A stretch of 28,914 bases of DNA from contig CAZAQS010000030.1 in NCBI GenBank assembly GCA_964486825.1, positions 1 through 28,914 of the forward strand, read 5' to 3'. Below are positions 7,302 to 15,661 of the stretch, piece by piece. The notes beneath the pieces were generated by a model that saw only the letters and a program-made list of their open reading frames with translations, searched no databases and had not been told where the DNA came from. The stretch's first letter is position 1. Each line of letters opens with the position of its first letter. Made by a program: the position numbers and the translations under genes. Source of the DNA: CAZAQS01 sp964486825 (GTDB lineage: Bacteria > Chloroflexota > Anaerolineae > Anaerolineales > UBA4823).

Positions 7302-8524
7302 GGCTTTCCAGGCCAGCGTAGCTCGCCTGTGGATTTCTGGTTCCTGGGAACAAGGACCTTCATTCGAGTCCCTTTGCCAGGCTCGGATTCCACGAGTAAT
7401 TGGCCCCCAATCGCTTCTGCTCGCTCGGTGGCTCCAACCAGACCCAGATGACCCTCTCGTGCGAAGGAGATCCACCGTTCAGGGACGACGAACCCGCAGC
7501 CATCATCAGCGATTTCTAATAACACGGTCTCGTTGTCTAATTGGAGCCGGATCGTTACCTGGCTGGCTTGTGCATGGCGAACGACGTTGGTGAGTGCGAC
7601 CTGGTAAATGCGGAACAATGCCAGACGCATCCGCTCCGGGAGCGTTTTTTCATCAGGCATCAAATCCAGTTGCGCTTTTATCGTAGGGAACTCTTTTAGA
7701 AATTCATCAGCATGCGAGCGAATCGCTTTTTCCAGCCCAAAGGGAGTAAGTGTAGGTGGGCGAAGTTCGCCTGCAGTTGAGCGGAGAGACCGGATGACTT
7801 TTTGCAATCTTTCTTGAAGGGAATTGATTTCCTCCCGAGCCTCAGTCTGCTCTAATTTGCTGGTTAAAAACGATAATTGGTAGGTAAGACCATACAGCTC
7901 CTGGATGGGACCGTCGTGAAGCTCCTGGGCCAATTCCAGACGTTCTGCCTCTACACGGTCTAGTAGCCTGCGCTGAACCTCGGCCAGTTCTTGCTCTACC
8001 CTTTGGCGCTGTATGACCTCTTCCATCATGGCTTCATTCTTGCGGATCAATTCTTTCGTCCGCTCCCGGACTCGATCCTCCAACTCCTCATTGACGCTTT
8101 CCAGTTGTTCATTGACCCTACGAAGAGTTTCTTCGGTCTTCTTCCTCTCAATCGAGTAGCGGATCGTACGTTCGAGAAGCTGTGGGTTGACTTCACCCTT
8201 GCCGAGAAAGTCGGTAGCACCGGCATCCATTGCCCGAATATCCACATCGTAATCCCCACGACCCGTTAACATGATAATTGGCGCCAGGTATCCCTTCTCT
8301 ATGGCTCCCCGCACGAAATCAAGCCCGTTATTTGCCCCCAAGTCATAATCTACCAGGATAGCGTCGATATTCTCTCTTTCCAAGATATCGAAAGCCTGTT
8401 GAGAATTCTCTGCCCAATACAATTTTGACCCGCTTCGCCCAGCCCTGGAAAGCCACTCGTTCACGAGTATATAATCATCTTCATCATCTTCAACGAGAAG
8501 GATTTGCCAGGCGTATATATCCAT
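7298..8524 (-). CDS. Receiver domain-histidine kinase (HisKA_3, NarL-family)
   Basis: Cytoplasmic signalling protein of 408 residues with the receiver at the N-terminus. The receiver spans about 7-125: acidic residues E12-D13-D14, phosphate-accepting D59 (LVDYD), T87 and K109 (FLGKGE). A coiled coil of about 60 residues (127-190) follows. The dimerisation/phosphotransfer helix has the HisKA_3 box LAQELHDGPIQELYGL with His203. The ATPase domain has the N-box ALTNVVRHAQA and glycine boxes DDGCGF and GHLGLVGATERA. There are no membrane segments, so it senses an internal signal or is fed by another kinase through the receiver. No partner DNA-binding regulator is next to it. Confidence 0.92.
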   Translation of the reverse strand: MDIYAWQILLVEDDEDDYILVNEWLSRAGRSGSKLYWAENSQQAFDILERENIDAILVDYDLGANNGLDFVRGAIEKGYLAPIIMLTGRGDYDVDIRAMDAGATDFLGKGEVNPQLLERTIRYSIERKKTEETLRRVNEQLESVNEELEDRVRERTKELIRKNEAMMEEVIQRQRVEQELAEVQRRLLDRVEAERLELAQELHDGPIQELYGLTYQLSFLTSKLEQTEAREEINSLQERLQKVIRSLRSTAGELRPPTLTPFGLEKAIRSHADEFLKEFPTIKAQLDLMPDEKTLPERMRLALFRIYQVALTNVVRHAQASQVTIRLQLDNETVLLEIADDGCGFVVPERWISFAREGHLGLVGATERAEAIGGQLLVESEPGKGTRMKVLVPRNQKSTGELRWPGKP

Positions 8525-9005
8525 ACATCATGCTCCCAGTTGTATTTTCGAAATCTACAACCAATTAAAATAACTGCCTAAAATTTTGTAGTGAAGTTAT
8601 TCTTAGATAGCTGCTATTCCCCACTACACTGTTTTCTTCCAAAGGTAATTCTCTCTTTCTTATTGTAATCGAGAGGGGCGTTTATCGACAGGATGAATCG
8701 AATTGGTTTTGTTTTATCCTACCGGTTAGGCTTTGTACTGGCTTCGACAAATGTTTCCGCAGAATCAGCCAGTGCTTCTGCGTCATCCCGATTATCTGCT
8801 CTGTTCCCGAAGCCAAAGGACTAAGTCTCCCGATGTGCTATTCTTGGTCGTTTTCTCTTTCAGTGACTTGAGATCACTGCCGAGGAGGTTATTCGAGAGA
8901 TAGAGTTACAGATCAGGTGAATTGACGCGCAAACTGTATCATCGAGTCCCAAGACGTTCGTGGTAAACTAGCAGGGGGAAATGTAGAAAGGATACTTTAT
9001 TTATA
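8525..9005. other. Gene-free 481-bp region
   Basis: It separates the divergent kinase and decarboxylase genes. I see no protein-coding gene. A 33-codon open stretch on the minus strand (about 8728-8826) has a plausible amino acid mix, FGNRADNRDDAEALADSA, but no start or ribosome site; it may be a gene remnant. Small inverted repeats exist at 8587-8593/8622-8628 (TGTAGTG) and 8871-8889 (CAGTGA/TCACTG). No clear promoter was found for either flanking gene. Confidence 0.4.
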
Positions 9006-9983
9006 ATGTCCGCCTTGTCCGCTACCGCCGTAGCTCACCCGAACATCGCCTTTATCAAGTACTGGGGAAATCGTGATTCGGGTCTGCGCATACCGGCAAA
9101 CTCTTCTCTATCGATGAATTTAGCTGGCCTGGAAACACGCACACAGGTGACGTTTTCCGATTCTTATGAGAGAGACGGCTTGAGCGTTAACGACGAATCT
9201 GTTCCGGAAGAAGGGGTGGCGCGAGTCAGGCTTGTTTTGGACTTGGTCCGTGAGTTAGCCGGTTTCGACTGTTGTGCAGAAATTACAAGTCATAATAATT
9301 TCCCTACCGGCGCTGGAATCGCATCTTCTGCCTCGGCCTTTGCTGCCCTCAGCCTGGCGGCTTCAACAGCTGCCGGCCTGGATCTGGATGAACGGGCTCT
9401 TTCTCGCCTGGCCAGGCGCGGATCTGGCTCGGCTTGCCGTTCCATCCCCACTGGCTTTGTTGAGTGGCAAGCTGGTTTTGGTGATGATAGCTCCTACGCT
9501 TTTTCCATTGCAGCTCCCGAGCACTGGGACCTGGTAGATTGCATTGCCATAACCAGCAAAGCGCACAAGCCTACTACCTCTTCCGAAGGACACAAGCTGG
9601 CAGATAGCAGCGAGCTTCAGGCAGCCCGCCTGGCAGGCGCCCCCGCCCGATTAGATCGCTGCCGCCAATCCATTTTGGATCGTGATTTCGATCGTTTTGC
9701 CATGGTGGTCGAGCTGGACAGCGATTTAATGCATGCTGTGATGATGACTTCAAATCCACCGCTTCTGTACTGGCAACCGGCCACGGTAGCTGTGATGCAT
9801 GCTGTGAGAGCCTGGCGGAAATCTGGTTTACCCGTTTGCTATACAATCGATGCAGGTCCCAATATCCATGTGCTATGTTTGGGTATTATAGCCAGCCGGG
9901 TCAGAGCGCTGCTCGAACAAATTCCGGGGGTCATGCAGGTTTTGCCGGCCCGACCAGGTGGACCGGCTCGTCTCGAAACTTGA
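9006..9983 (+). CDS. mvaD: Mevalonate-pathway decarboxylase (diphosphomevalonate or phosphomevalonate decarboxylase)
   Basis: GHMP-superfamily enzyme of the mevalonate route to isopentenyl precursors; it uses ATP to decarboxylate a phosphorylated mevalonate. Motifs: PNIAFIKYWGNRD (12-24), PANSSLSMNL (30-39), the ATP loop PTGAGIASSASAFAALSLAA (100-119), GSGSACRS (139-146, with R145) and IDAGPNI with catalytic Asp282. Length (325 aa) is normal. In yeast diphosphomevalonate decarboxylase the motif is KYWGKRD with Lys22 contacting the diphosphate; here residue 22 is Asn. Roseiflexus, another Chloroflexota member, is known to have a phosphomevalonate decarboxylase, so monophosphate substrate is plausible. 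No kinase of the pathway is in the window. The ribosome site is weak. Confidence 0.88.
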   Translation: MSALSATAVAHPNIAFIKYWGNRDSGLRIPANSSLSMNLAGLETRTQVTFSDSYERDGLSVNDESVPEEGVARVRLVLDLVRELAGFDCCAEITSHNNFPTGAGIASSASAFAALSLAASTAAGLDLDERALSRLARRGSGSACRSIPTGFVEWQAGFGDDSSYAFSIAAPEHWDLVDCIAITSKAHKPTTSSEGHKLADSSELQAARLAGAPARLDRCRQSILDRDFDRFAMVVELDSDLMHAVMMTSNPPLLYWQPATVAVMHAVRAWRKSGLPVCYTIDAGPNIHVLCLGIIASRVRALLEQIPGVMQVLPARPGGPARLET

Positions 9984-10066
9984 GGAGCAAACAAGAAAGC
10001 TGTGGTTGAAAATCTCAATTCCGTCCGTTAAGCTGAGAACTGTCTACGGCTGGATGGATTCGGGTC

Positions 10067-10075
10067 TGATATAAT
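10067..10075 (+). promoter_or_regulatory. Extended -10 promoter element before the site-2 protease operon
   Basis: TGATATAAT fits the extended -10 form (TGn plus perfect TATAAT). No -35 box is needed or seen. It lies about 50 bp before the ATG at 10127 and separates the protease operon from the decarboxylase gene. Confidence 0.55.
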
Positions 10076-10126
10076 GAAGATAGACATGTTCACTCCGAAT
10101 AAAATTCTAGAAGGTTAGTTAACTAT

Positions 10127-11194
10127 ATGGAGCTTTGGATCACAATATTTCAATTCGTAGGTGCACTGGTTGCCCTAATCATCATTCACGAGCTCGGGCA
10201 TTTTATCGCTGCTCGTTTGTTCAAAGTCGAGGTTGAGGAGTTTGGGATTGGTTTTCCACCTCGCCTGGTCACTCTTTTCACTGTCTGGGGCACGAAATTT
10301 ACGCTGAATGCCATCCCCCTGGGAGGATTTGTCCGTCCGAAAGGTGAAAACGATCCGAATGTCCCAGGTGGGCTGGCCCATGCCAGTCCCTGGGTCAGGT
10401 TGGTGGTTTTATTTTCCGGCCCCCTGGCGAACCTCCTGGTTGCTGCGATTTTATATACGACGATTTTTACTCGCATGGGTACTCCGGACCCTAGCCAGGT
10501 GCAGATTGTCGACATCTCCGAAAACTCGCCGGCTGCCGTCGCCGACCTGAGGCCTGGGGATCTCATACTCAGTGTAAACGGTCAAGAAGTAAACAGCACA
10601 GATACCCTGTCCCGTTTGATTGCCTCCAGTCTCGGCGAGTCCACGACGATCACTTACTTGAGAGGCGATCAAACAGGCCAAACCGTGCTTGTCCCACGTC
10701 TAAACCCACCACCCGGGGAAGGCGCGATCGGGATCGTGATGGGGAATCCTACACAGCCGGTTGGATGGTTTGAAGCGTTACCCTCCGGCACTGCCGCGGT
10801 TTATTATCATGGAAGAGCACTGTTGGAGCTGCCGATGAACTTGATCCGCGGCGAAGTCGCGCCGGAAGAAGGCCGCCTGGTTGGTTTTAAGGGAATGTTC
10901 GATATCTACCAGGAGGTGCGGGAAGGCGAGGCCTTCCCCGGCACACCTCGGGATGTCAATATCATGTTCTTCTTTACGAATATCACCATTTCCCTTGGTT
11001 TACTGAACCTATTTCCTTTCCCGGCCTTGGATGGCGGGCGGATTTTGTTTACCTTGCCCGAGATTCTCTTCCGCCGGCGCGTCCCTCCGGAGTATGAAGG
11101 CCTGATCAACCTGGTTGGTTTTGGGATCCTCTTGATGCTCCTGCTATATATCAACTTGCAGGATTTTCTTTCACCTGTTTCAATTCCCCGATAA
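10127..11194 (+). CDS. rseP: Site-2 intramembrane metalloprotease (M50, RseP-like) with PDZ domain
   Basis: Zinc protease that cuts membrane-embedded substrates such as anti-sigma factors or signal peptides. HELGH (21-25) in membrane segment 1 binds zinc, with catalytic Glu22. The third zinc ligand is Asp302 in NLFPFPALDGGR (294-305). One PDZ domain occupies about 125-200 (SPAAVADLRPGDLILSVNG). A conserved segment, NAIPLGGFVRPKGE, follows segment 1. RseP of E. coli has two PDZ domains and about 450 residues; this one is shorter with one PDZ, the common form in many phyla. It leads a plus-strand run of five genes and is followed by the HEAT-repeat gene after 24 bp. The substrate is not identifiable from context. 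Confidence 0.93.
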   Translation: MELWITIFQFVGALVALIIIHELGHFIAARLFKVEVEEFGIGFPPRLVTLFTVWGTKFTLNAIPLGGFVRPKGENDPNVPGGLAHASPWVRLVVLFSGPLANLLVAAILYTTIFTRMGTPDPSQVQIVDISENSPAAVADLRPGDLILSVNGQEVNSTDTLSRLIASSLGESTTITYLRGDQTGQTVLVPRLNPPPGEGAIGIVMGNPTQPVGWFEALPSGTAAVYYHGRALLELPMNLIRGEVAPEEGRLVGFKGMFDIYQEVREGEAFPGTPRDVNIMFFFTNITISLGLLNLFPFPALDGGRILFTLPEILFRRRVPPEYEGLINLVGFGILLMLLLYINLQDFLSPVSIPR

Positions 11195-11218
11195 AAGTGC
11201 CAAGTTATCGAAAAAGCT

Positions 11219-12352
11219 ATGCCTACACCCGACGAAATTCCCTTCCGGCAAATGCTGGATGCTTTATTGAACGAGGATATTCCATTTCACCCCCGTTACC
11301 TGTATCGCCTCTCGGATTTGAGCTCTATCGAGTTGGCAGAGTTGGAAGGCGTCTGGGGTCAAGTTTCAGTTTGGCGAAGACAGGCCTTGATGGAAGACCT
11401 GGAAATCCTGGGTGAAAATGATTACCTGCTTTCTTATGAAGCAATTGGGCGTTTAGCATTGAGGGACGTGGACCCACAGGTCCGCGCAACTGCCATTCGC
11501 CTGCTCTGGGAGTACGAAGATCAGGAGCTGGCTCATATTTACCTGGATTTAATGGAAGCGGACAGCGACACAAAGGTGCGCGCCGCAGCCGCAGCTGCCT
11601 TGGGCAAGTTCGTGTATTTGGGGGAGGTGGAAGAATTGCCCGAGGACCTGGAGTATGAGATCGAAGAAAAGCTCTTAAGGACGGCTCAAGGCCAGGATGA
11701 GAGCCTCGTCCGCCGGCGCGCTCTCGAATCCTTGGGTTACTCTAGTAGAGAGGAAGTTCCTAAGTTGATTCAGGATGCGTTTGAATCAGAGCAACGTGAG
11801 TGGATTGCAAGCTCTTTGTATGCGATGGGTAGGTCAGCTAATGAAGGCTGGAGAGAGCAAGTTCTTTCAAAGATGAACAGCCCCTTCCCTGCTGTTCGTA
11901 TGGAAGCCGCGCGTGCTGCTGGAGAGCTAGAGCTTTCCGACGCCACACCTGCATTGCTTGAGCTGCTGGATGATGATAATGTCGATGTGCGCAGTGCTGC
12001 AATCTGGTCCCTTTCTCAGATCGGTGGGCCTGGTGTACGAACCATCCTGGAAGAAATGCAAGAACAAACTGACGATGAAGAGGAAGCCGAGTATATCATC
12101 ACAGCCCTGGATAACCTCGATTTCACCGAAGAAATGGCGATGTTCACTTTGTTCGATATCAGCGGTTCTCCACGGCAAATTCCTGAAGCAGAGCCAGCCA
12201 ATAAGCCGGGCATAGAGGAGGGATTTTCTATGCTCAGTGAGGACGATCTGGAGGAGGAAGAGGTTTATTATCCCATTGATGATGTTATAGAAGATGATCC
12301 TTTTTATTCCGACGACGATGACTTGGAGGATTTTGAGGAAGATCCGGATTGA
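11219..12352 (+). CDS. HEAT-repeat protein with acidic tail
   Basis: A 377-residue cytoplasmic protein built from helical HEAT/PBS-type repeats, clear at residues about 80-130 (DVDPQVRATAIRLLWEYEDQ, DTKVRAAAAAALGKF), 155-180 (ESLVRRRALESLGY) and 215-275 (FPAVRMEAARAAGELE, NVDVRSAAIWSLSQIGG). Such scaffolds bind other proteins. The last 45 or so residues are extremely acidic (runs of Asp/Glu such as DDLEEEEVYYPIDD), which suggests a flexible tail for binding basic partners. No catalytic motif is seen. The stop overlaps the TTG start of the next gene (TTGA at 12349-12352). Position directly after the protease gene suggests joint expression; a functional link is inference. Confidence 0.85.
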   Translation: MPTPDEIPFRQMLDALLNEDIPFHPRYLYRLSDLSSIELAELEGVWGQVSVWRRQALMEDLEILGENDYLLSYEAIGRLALRDVDPQVRATAIRLLWEYEDQELAHIYLDLMEADSDTKVRAAAAAALGKFVYLGEVEELPEDLEYEIEEKLLRTAQGQDESLVRRRALESLGYSSREEVPKLIQDAFESEQREWIASSLYAMGRSANEGWREQVLSKMNSPFPAVRMEAARAAGELELSDATPALLELLDDDNVDVRSAAIWSLSQIGGPGVRTILEEMQEQTDDEEEAEYIITALDNLDFTEEMAMFTLFDISGSPRQIPEAEPANKPGIEEGFSMLSEDDLEEEEVYYPIDDVIEDDPFYSDDDDLEDFEEDPD

Positions 12353-13260
12353 GTGAGCTTTTCGGCCTGTTCCTGAACAACTTATTGCCCATTTTCCTGA
12401 TTGCCGGAGCCGGTTATTTGCTTTCGAGGAATCTAGGAGTAAATTCCCGCCCAATTTCACAATTAAGCTTTTATATCTTCAGTCCCTGTCTTGTTTTTGT
12501 GCTCATTACCAAAAATGAGCTCGGTAATACTGAAATTTTGCAAATGATGTTCTATCCGGCCGTGTTGGCGTTATTGGTCGGTTCGATCACATATCTGGTA
12601 GGAAGAGCGATTAAGCTGGAGCGCCGGCTGCTGATTGCAACTGTCCTGGCAGCTATTTTCATGAACGCCGGAAATTATGGACTTCCTGTAAATTTGTTCG
12701 CCTTTGGGGAGTCAGCTTTAGCTCATGCCAGCCTGTTCTTCGTAATGATGAGCATCCTCACCTACACAGTTGGCGTGGTTATTGCATCTATGGGCTCGTA
12801 CAGTCTTTTGGAATCCCTGGTCGGCTTATATAAAATCCCAGCCATTTACGGTGTCCTATTGGCTTTCTTGTTCACCAATCTAAATTTAACTCTACCGTTA
12901 CCAGTGGATCGTACGGTTACCCTTTTAAGCAATGCTGCCATCCCCTCCATGTTGATTCTCTTGGGAATGCAGCTACAGAAGGTACAATGGAACGGGTATC
13001 CCAGGGCGCTGGCGCTGGCGGGGACAATGCGATTGTTGTTCGCGCCCCTGCTCGCCGCTGGCCTTAGCCTCTTGTTTGGGATTGCTGGCCCTGCCAGGCA
13101 AGCCTATATTTTGGAAGCCGCTATGCCTACGGCAGTATTCACGACCATCCTGGCTACCGAATACGATCTTGAGCCGGCTTTTATCACAACCGCTGTACTA
13201 ACAACCACATTGATCAGCCCATTGACCTTGACGCCATTACTTGCCTACCTGGGTGGTTAG
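12349..13260 (+). CDS. AEC-family (auxin efflux carrier-like) transporter
   Basis: Membrane carrier of 303 residues with about ten membrane segments in two five-segment halves. The family hallmark NAGNYGLPVN is present near residue 105, and the C-terminal half has the matching AAMPTAVFTTILA segment. Bacterial AEC members move organic acids such as malate or malonate; the substrate here cannot be read from the sequence. The start is a TTG overlapping the stop of the upstream gene by four bases, with GAGGAAG 7-8 nt upstream, which points to translational coupling. The next gene begins 2 bp after its stop. Confidence 0.88.
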   Translation: MSELFGLFLNNLLPIFLIAGAGYLLSRNLGVNSRPISQLSFYIFSPCLVFVLITKNELGNTEILQMMFYPAVLALLVGSITYLVGRAIKLERRLLIATVLAAIFMNAGNYGLPVNLFAFGESALAHASLFFVMMSILTYTVGVVIASMGSYSLLESLVGLYKIPAIYGVLLAFLFTNLNLTLPLPVDRTVTLLSNAAIPSMLILLGMQLQKVQWNGYPRALALAGTMRLLFAPLLAAGLSLLFGIAGPARQAYILEAAMPTAVFTTILATEYDLEPAFITTAVLTTTLISPLTLTPLLAYLGG

Positions 13261-13262
13261 AT

Positions 13263-14474
13263 ATGTCATCTTACTTCTTACAACGAATTTCTCCCCTCAT
13301 CGTGATGGTTTTCCTTACTGCTACGTTTCCAGGTTTTCACGCTCAAGCGAGGGAAGTGGTCGAAGCCTCGGTTGAGTATCAATATGGCGAGTGGATCAAA
13401 TTTACGGCGAAGACCAGTTCGGATCTGGCTATAAAGGAAGCGCTGATTTCCTTAAGGGCCAGGGGGGAAGCCGACACATTCGTGGAACATGCAGTCCTTA
13501 CCCCGGATGGGGAGCTTTCATATCTCTACAAGGTAGCCGACCGGCCTCTGCGCGCTTTTACGACTATCGATTACTGGTTCACGATCACCCCTCAAGATGG
13601 GGAAGAGTTCACAAGCCCGGCATATAATTTTAAATATGACGATAACCGGTTCATCTGGCAACATCTCTCGAATGATCCCTTCCAGGTTTACTGGTTCGAG
13701 GGTGACCTGGCTTTCGCCCAAAGTGTACTGGATGTAGCCAATGAAGGGCTTAACCGGGCTAAAAGTCTCCTGCCAGTACAGGTACCGTCTACCCTTACGA
13801 TTTATGTTTATGCAAGTGCAAGCCAGATCCCCGAGACGCCCGGTAAAGATTGGGTAGCTGGTCATGCCTATCCTGATTTGGGATTAATGGTTGTCTCGCT
13901 TCCAGACGGACCTGAACGTCGCTTGGAAATGGAGCGCCAGGTCCCTCATGAGTTGATGCATATCCTGCTCTACGAAACCACCGGTCAAGGCTATGAAAAC
14001 CTGCCAGCCTGGTTGAATGAAGGCTTATCGACAATGGCCCAGTTGTATCCCACGCCAGAATACCAGATCCTGCTGGAGAATGCGATCCAGAACGATAGCC
14101 TGCTTCCTATGGCCTCTTTATGCCAGAACTTTCCTATCTATGCCTCCAGCGCTTATCTTTCCTATGCAGAAGCGACTTATTTTACCCGCTATATCTACCG
14201 GCAATATGGGTCCTCGGGGCTTTCCAGCCTGGTTACAAGTTATGCGGATGGTTTGGGTTGTGAGCGTGGAGTAGAAGTTGCCTTGGGCACCTCCCTCACT
14301 CGTCTGGAGGACCAGTGGTTGAAAGAAAGCCTGGGGGTGAAATCTGATCCTGCGGTGGAGGAGCGAGATCCCCTGATGCCCTGGTTCTTCCTCCTTTTCG
14401 TGGTTTTAGCTGTTCCATTAACGTTAGCCACGGCAGGTGTGATTGCTGGCCCGCGTAAGCGAGTAGAAGTCTGA
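13263..14474 (+). CDS. Membrane-anchored gluzincin peptidase (MA-like)
   Basis: A predicted extracellular zinc peptidase of 403 residues. A signal peptide covers residues 1-28 (cleavage near AQA-R). Residues 30-125 form a beta-rich domain. The catalytic part has HELMH (229-233) followed after 20 residues by LNEGLS with Glu253 as third zinc ligand: the gluzincin arrangement (MA clan, peptidase_MA_2-like). A C-terminal membrane helix (about 372-396) followed by PRKRVEV anchors it with a short basic tail inside. Known relatives are mostly uncharacterised proteins of Chloroflexota and Actinobacteria. It is fourth in the run started by the site-2 protease, so one operon would encode both an intramembrane and an outward-facing protease. 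Confidence 0.85.
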   Translation: MSSYFLQRISPLIVMVFLTATFPGFHAQAREVVEASVEYQYGEWIKFTAKTSSDLAIKEALISLRARGEADTFVEHAVLTPDGELSYLYKVADRPLRAFTTIDYWFTITPQDGEEFTSPAYNFKYDDNRFIWQHLSNDPFQVYWFEGDLAFAQSVLDVANEGLNRAKSLLPVQVPSTLTIYVYASASQIPETPGKDWVAGHAYPDLGLMVVSLPDGPERRLEMERQVPHELMHILLYETTGQGYENLPAWLNEGLSTMAQLYPTPEYQILLENAIQNDSLLPMASLCQNFPIYASSAYLSYAEATYFTRYIYRQYGSSGLSSLVTSYADGLGCERGVEVALGTSLTRLEDQWLKESLGVKSDPAVEERDPLMPWFFLLFVVLAVPLTLATAGVIAGPRKRVEV

Positions 14475-14486
14475 TCTTATGGATAT

Positions 14487-14507
14487 CCCCAGGCCTTCTG
14501 GGGGTTT
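14487..14507 (+). terminator. Short GC hairpin before the acylphosphatase gene
   Basis: CCCCAG (14487-14492) pairs with CTGGGG (14498-14503) around a 5-nt loop, followed by GTTTAAC. The T-run is short, so it is at most a weak attenuator between the peptidase and acylphosphatase genes. Confidence 0.4.
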
Positions 14508-14522
14508 AACAGGGAGGCGATG

Positions 14523-14816
14523 ATGCCAGATGCTAGTAAATCTCAACTGCATGCTATTGTTGAGGGGCGGGTGCAAGGAGTTGGCTTTCGTTATTTCGTT
14601 TTAGACGCTGCGAATGAATTAGGCGTCACCGGATGGGTGCGCAACCGGTATGACCAGACTGTGGAAGTCACGGCCGAAGGTGAGCGAGAAGATTTGGAAA
14701 AACTGCTTATTGCCCTTCGCAAAGGCCCGCGAGGATCTATGGTGACGGATGTAAAGCCAGAATGGCAGGAAGCCCAGGGGGAGTTTAGCAGGTTTAGTGT
14801 CCGGTCTACGTATTAA
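14523..14816 (+). CDS. acyP: Acylphosphatase
   Basis: Small cytoplasmic enzyme that hydrolyses carboxyl-phosphate bonds in compounds such as acetyl phosphate or 1,3-bisphosphoglycerate. The signature GRVQGVGFRYFV contains the phosphate-binding loop and the catalytic Arg; the catalytic Asn is in GWVRNRYDQTVEV. I choose the second of two adjacent ATGs: AGGGAGG at 14511-14517 is 5 nt from 14523 but only 2 nt from 14520. This gives 97 residues, a normal length. The stop overlaps the stop of radC within TTAA (14813-14816). Confidence 0.95.
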   Translation: MPDASKSQLHAIVEGRVQGVGFRYFVLDAANELGVTGWVRNRYDQTVEVTAEGEREDLEKLLIALRKGPRGSMVTDVKPEWQEAQGEFSRFSVRSTY

Positions 14817-15514
14817 CCAAACCCCAGGCCGCGTTCCTTAAGGGAAACAAAGCGCCAGTTTCCAATCACGATATGATCGAGCACCTCGATGTCCAGGAGT
14901 TTCCCTGCCTGGATTATGGCGCGAGTGATGGCTATATCCTCCGGGCTGGGTGCGGGGTCTCCACTTGGATGGTTGTGCACAACGATAATGGATGCGGCTG
15001 ACCGGCGGATAGCATCTTTAAAGAGCTCGCCTACCCGAACCTGGGAGGAGTTTAAGGACCCCATATAGACGTGTTTCCTGTTGATCACCTTGTTGCGAGT
15101 GTCCATACAAATAACGTGCAGCTCTTCCTGTTCTTTAGCGCTGAGCGCATGCATGAATAGGTTGGCTGCATCGGCCGGGCTATGGATGCTGTCCCGTTCA
15201 CGCACCAGGTCTTGAGCCAGGCGGTTACCCAATTCCAGGGCGGCTTTGATCTGAGCAGCTTTAGCCGGGCCAATCCCATGCTCGTTACACACCTCTTCGT
15301 AGGATGCTCTATGCAATCCCTGCAGACCATCGAATTTTTGCAGAAGACGCTGGCCCACCTGAACTGCATTTTCTCCCGGTACACCTACTCTGATCAAGAT
15401 AGCCAGAAGCTCAGCACTGCTAAGCACCTCTGCACCATAGCTGGCAAGCCTCTCCCGCGGCCTCTCGGAAGAGGCCAGATCGGTAATGCGGTAGGTCGTT
15501 GGCGTCTCTTTCAT
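14813..15514 (-). CDS. radC: RadC family JAMM-domain protein
   Basis: A 233-residue protein with the RadC arrangement: an N-terminal helix-hairpin-helix region (about 15-100, LLQKFDGLQGLHRASYEE, HGIGPAKAAQIKAALELG) and a C-terminal JAB1/MPN/Mov34 domain with the metal motif HNHPSGDPAPSPEDI. The name comes from an old DNA-repair assignment that was later withdrawn; the true role is unresolved, though the family is tied to natural transformation or replication-fork biology in some species. The start has GGAGG 3-7 nt upstream (CTGGAGGAGCAATG). Its own promoter is seen upstream. Confidence 0.94.
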   Translation of the reverse strand: MKETPTTYRITDLASSERPRERLASYGAEVLSSAELLAILIRVGVPGENAVQVGQRLLQKFDGLQGLHRASYEEVCNEHGIGPAKAAQIKAALELGNRLAQDLVRERDSIHSPADAANLFMHALSAKEQEELHVICMDTRNKVINRKHVYMGSLNSSQVRVGELFKDAIRRSAASIIVVHNHPSGDPAPSPEDIAITRAIIQAGKLLDIEVLDHIVIGNWRFVSLKERGLGFG

Positions 15515-15586
15515 TGCTCCTCCAGCAAGCTGAGTTATAGATTTTGGTTCTTAGGGATCGTTGGATGATTAATTTCCTACGCCTAC

Positions 15587-15615
15587 ACTATACAATAAGC
15601 TAGAAACAATAGCAA
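15587..15615 (-). promoter_or_regulatory. Promoter of radC
   Basis: On the minus strand: TTGCTA (15615-15610), a 17-bp spacer and TATAGT (15592-15587). Both boxes match the sigma-70-type consensus at four or five positions. It lies about 75 bp before the radC ATG. Confidence 0.6.
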
Positions 15616-15633
15616 GCGGTCAACGCGCCTTCA

Positions 15634-15642
15634 TGCTATAAT
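15634..15642 (+). promoter_or_regulatory. Extended -10 promoter for the zinc-ribbon gene
   Basis: TGCTATAAT is a TGn-extended perfect -10 box. It would start transcription near 15649, only about 13 nt before the chosen ATG at 15662, giving a very short leader containing TTGGAGCG. It is divergent from the radC promoter about 20 bp away. Confidence 0.55.
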
Positions 15643-15661
15643 CCCTTTGATTGGAGCGATG

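Noticed and set aside
8728..8826. 33-codon minus-strand open stretch with a plausible amino acid mix
   Set aside because: No start, no ribosome site and no recognisable family; too short to call a pseudogene.
9002..9007. TATAAT overlapping the decarboxylase start
   Set aside because: As a -10 box it would place the transcript start inside the gene; most likely chance in an AT-rich leader.
11927..12460. 177-codon minus-strand open frame across the HEAT and AEC genes
   Set aside because: It runs opposite two well-supported genes, shows no recognisable domain, and the acidic codons of the HEAT tail explain the absence of stops.
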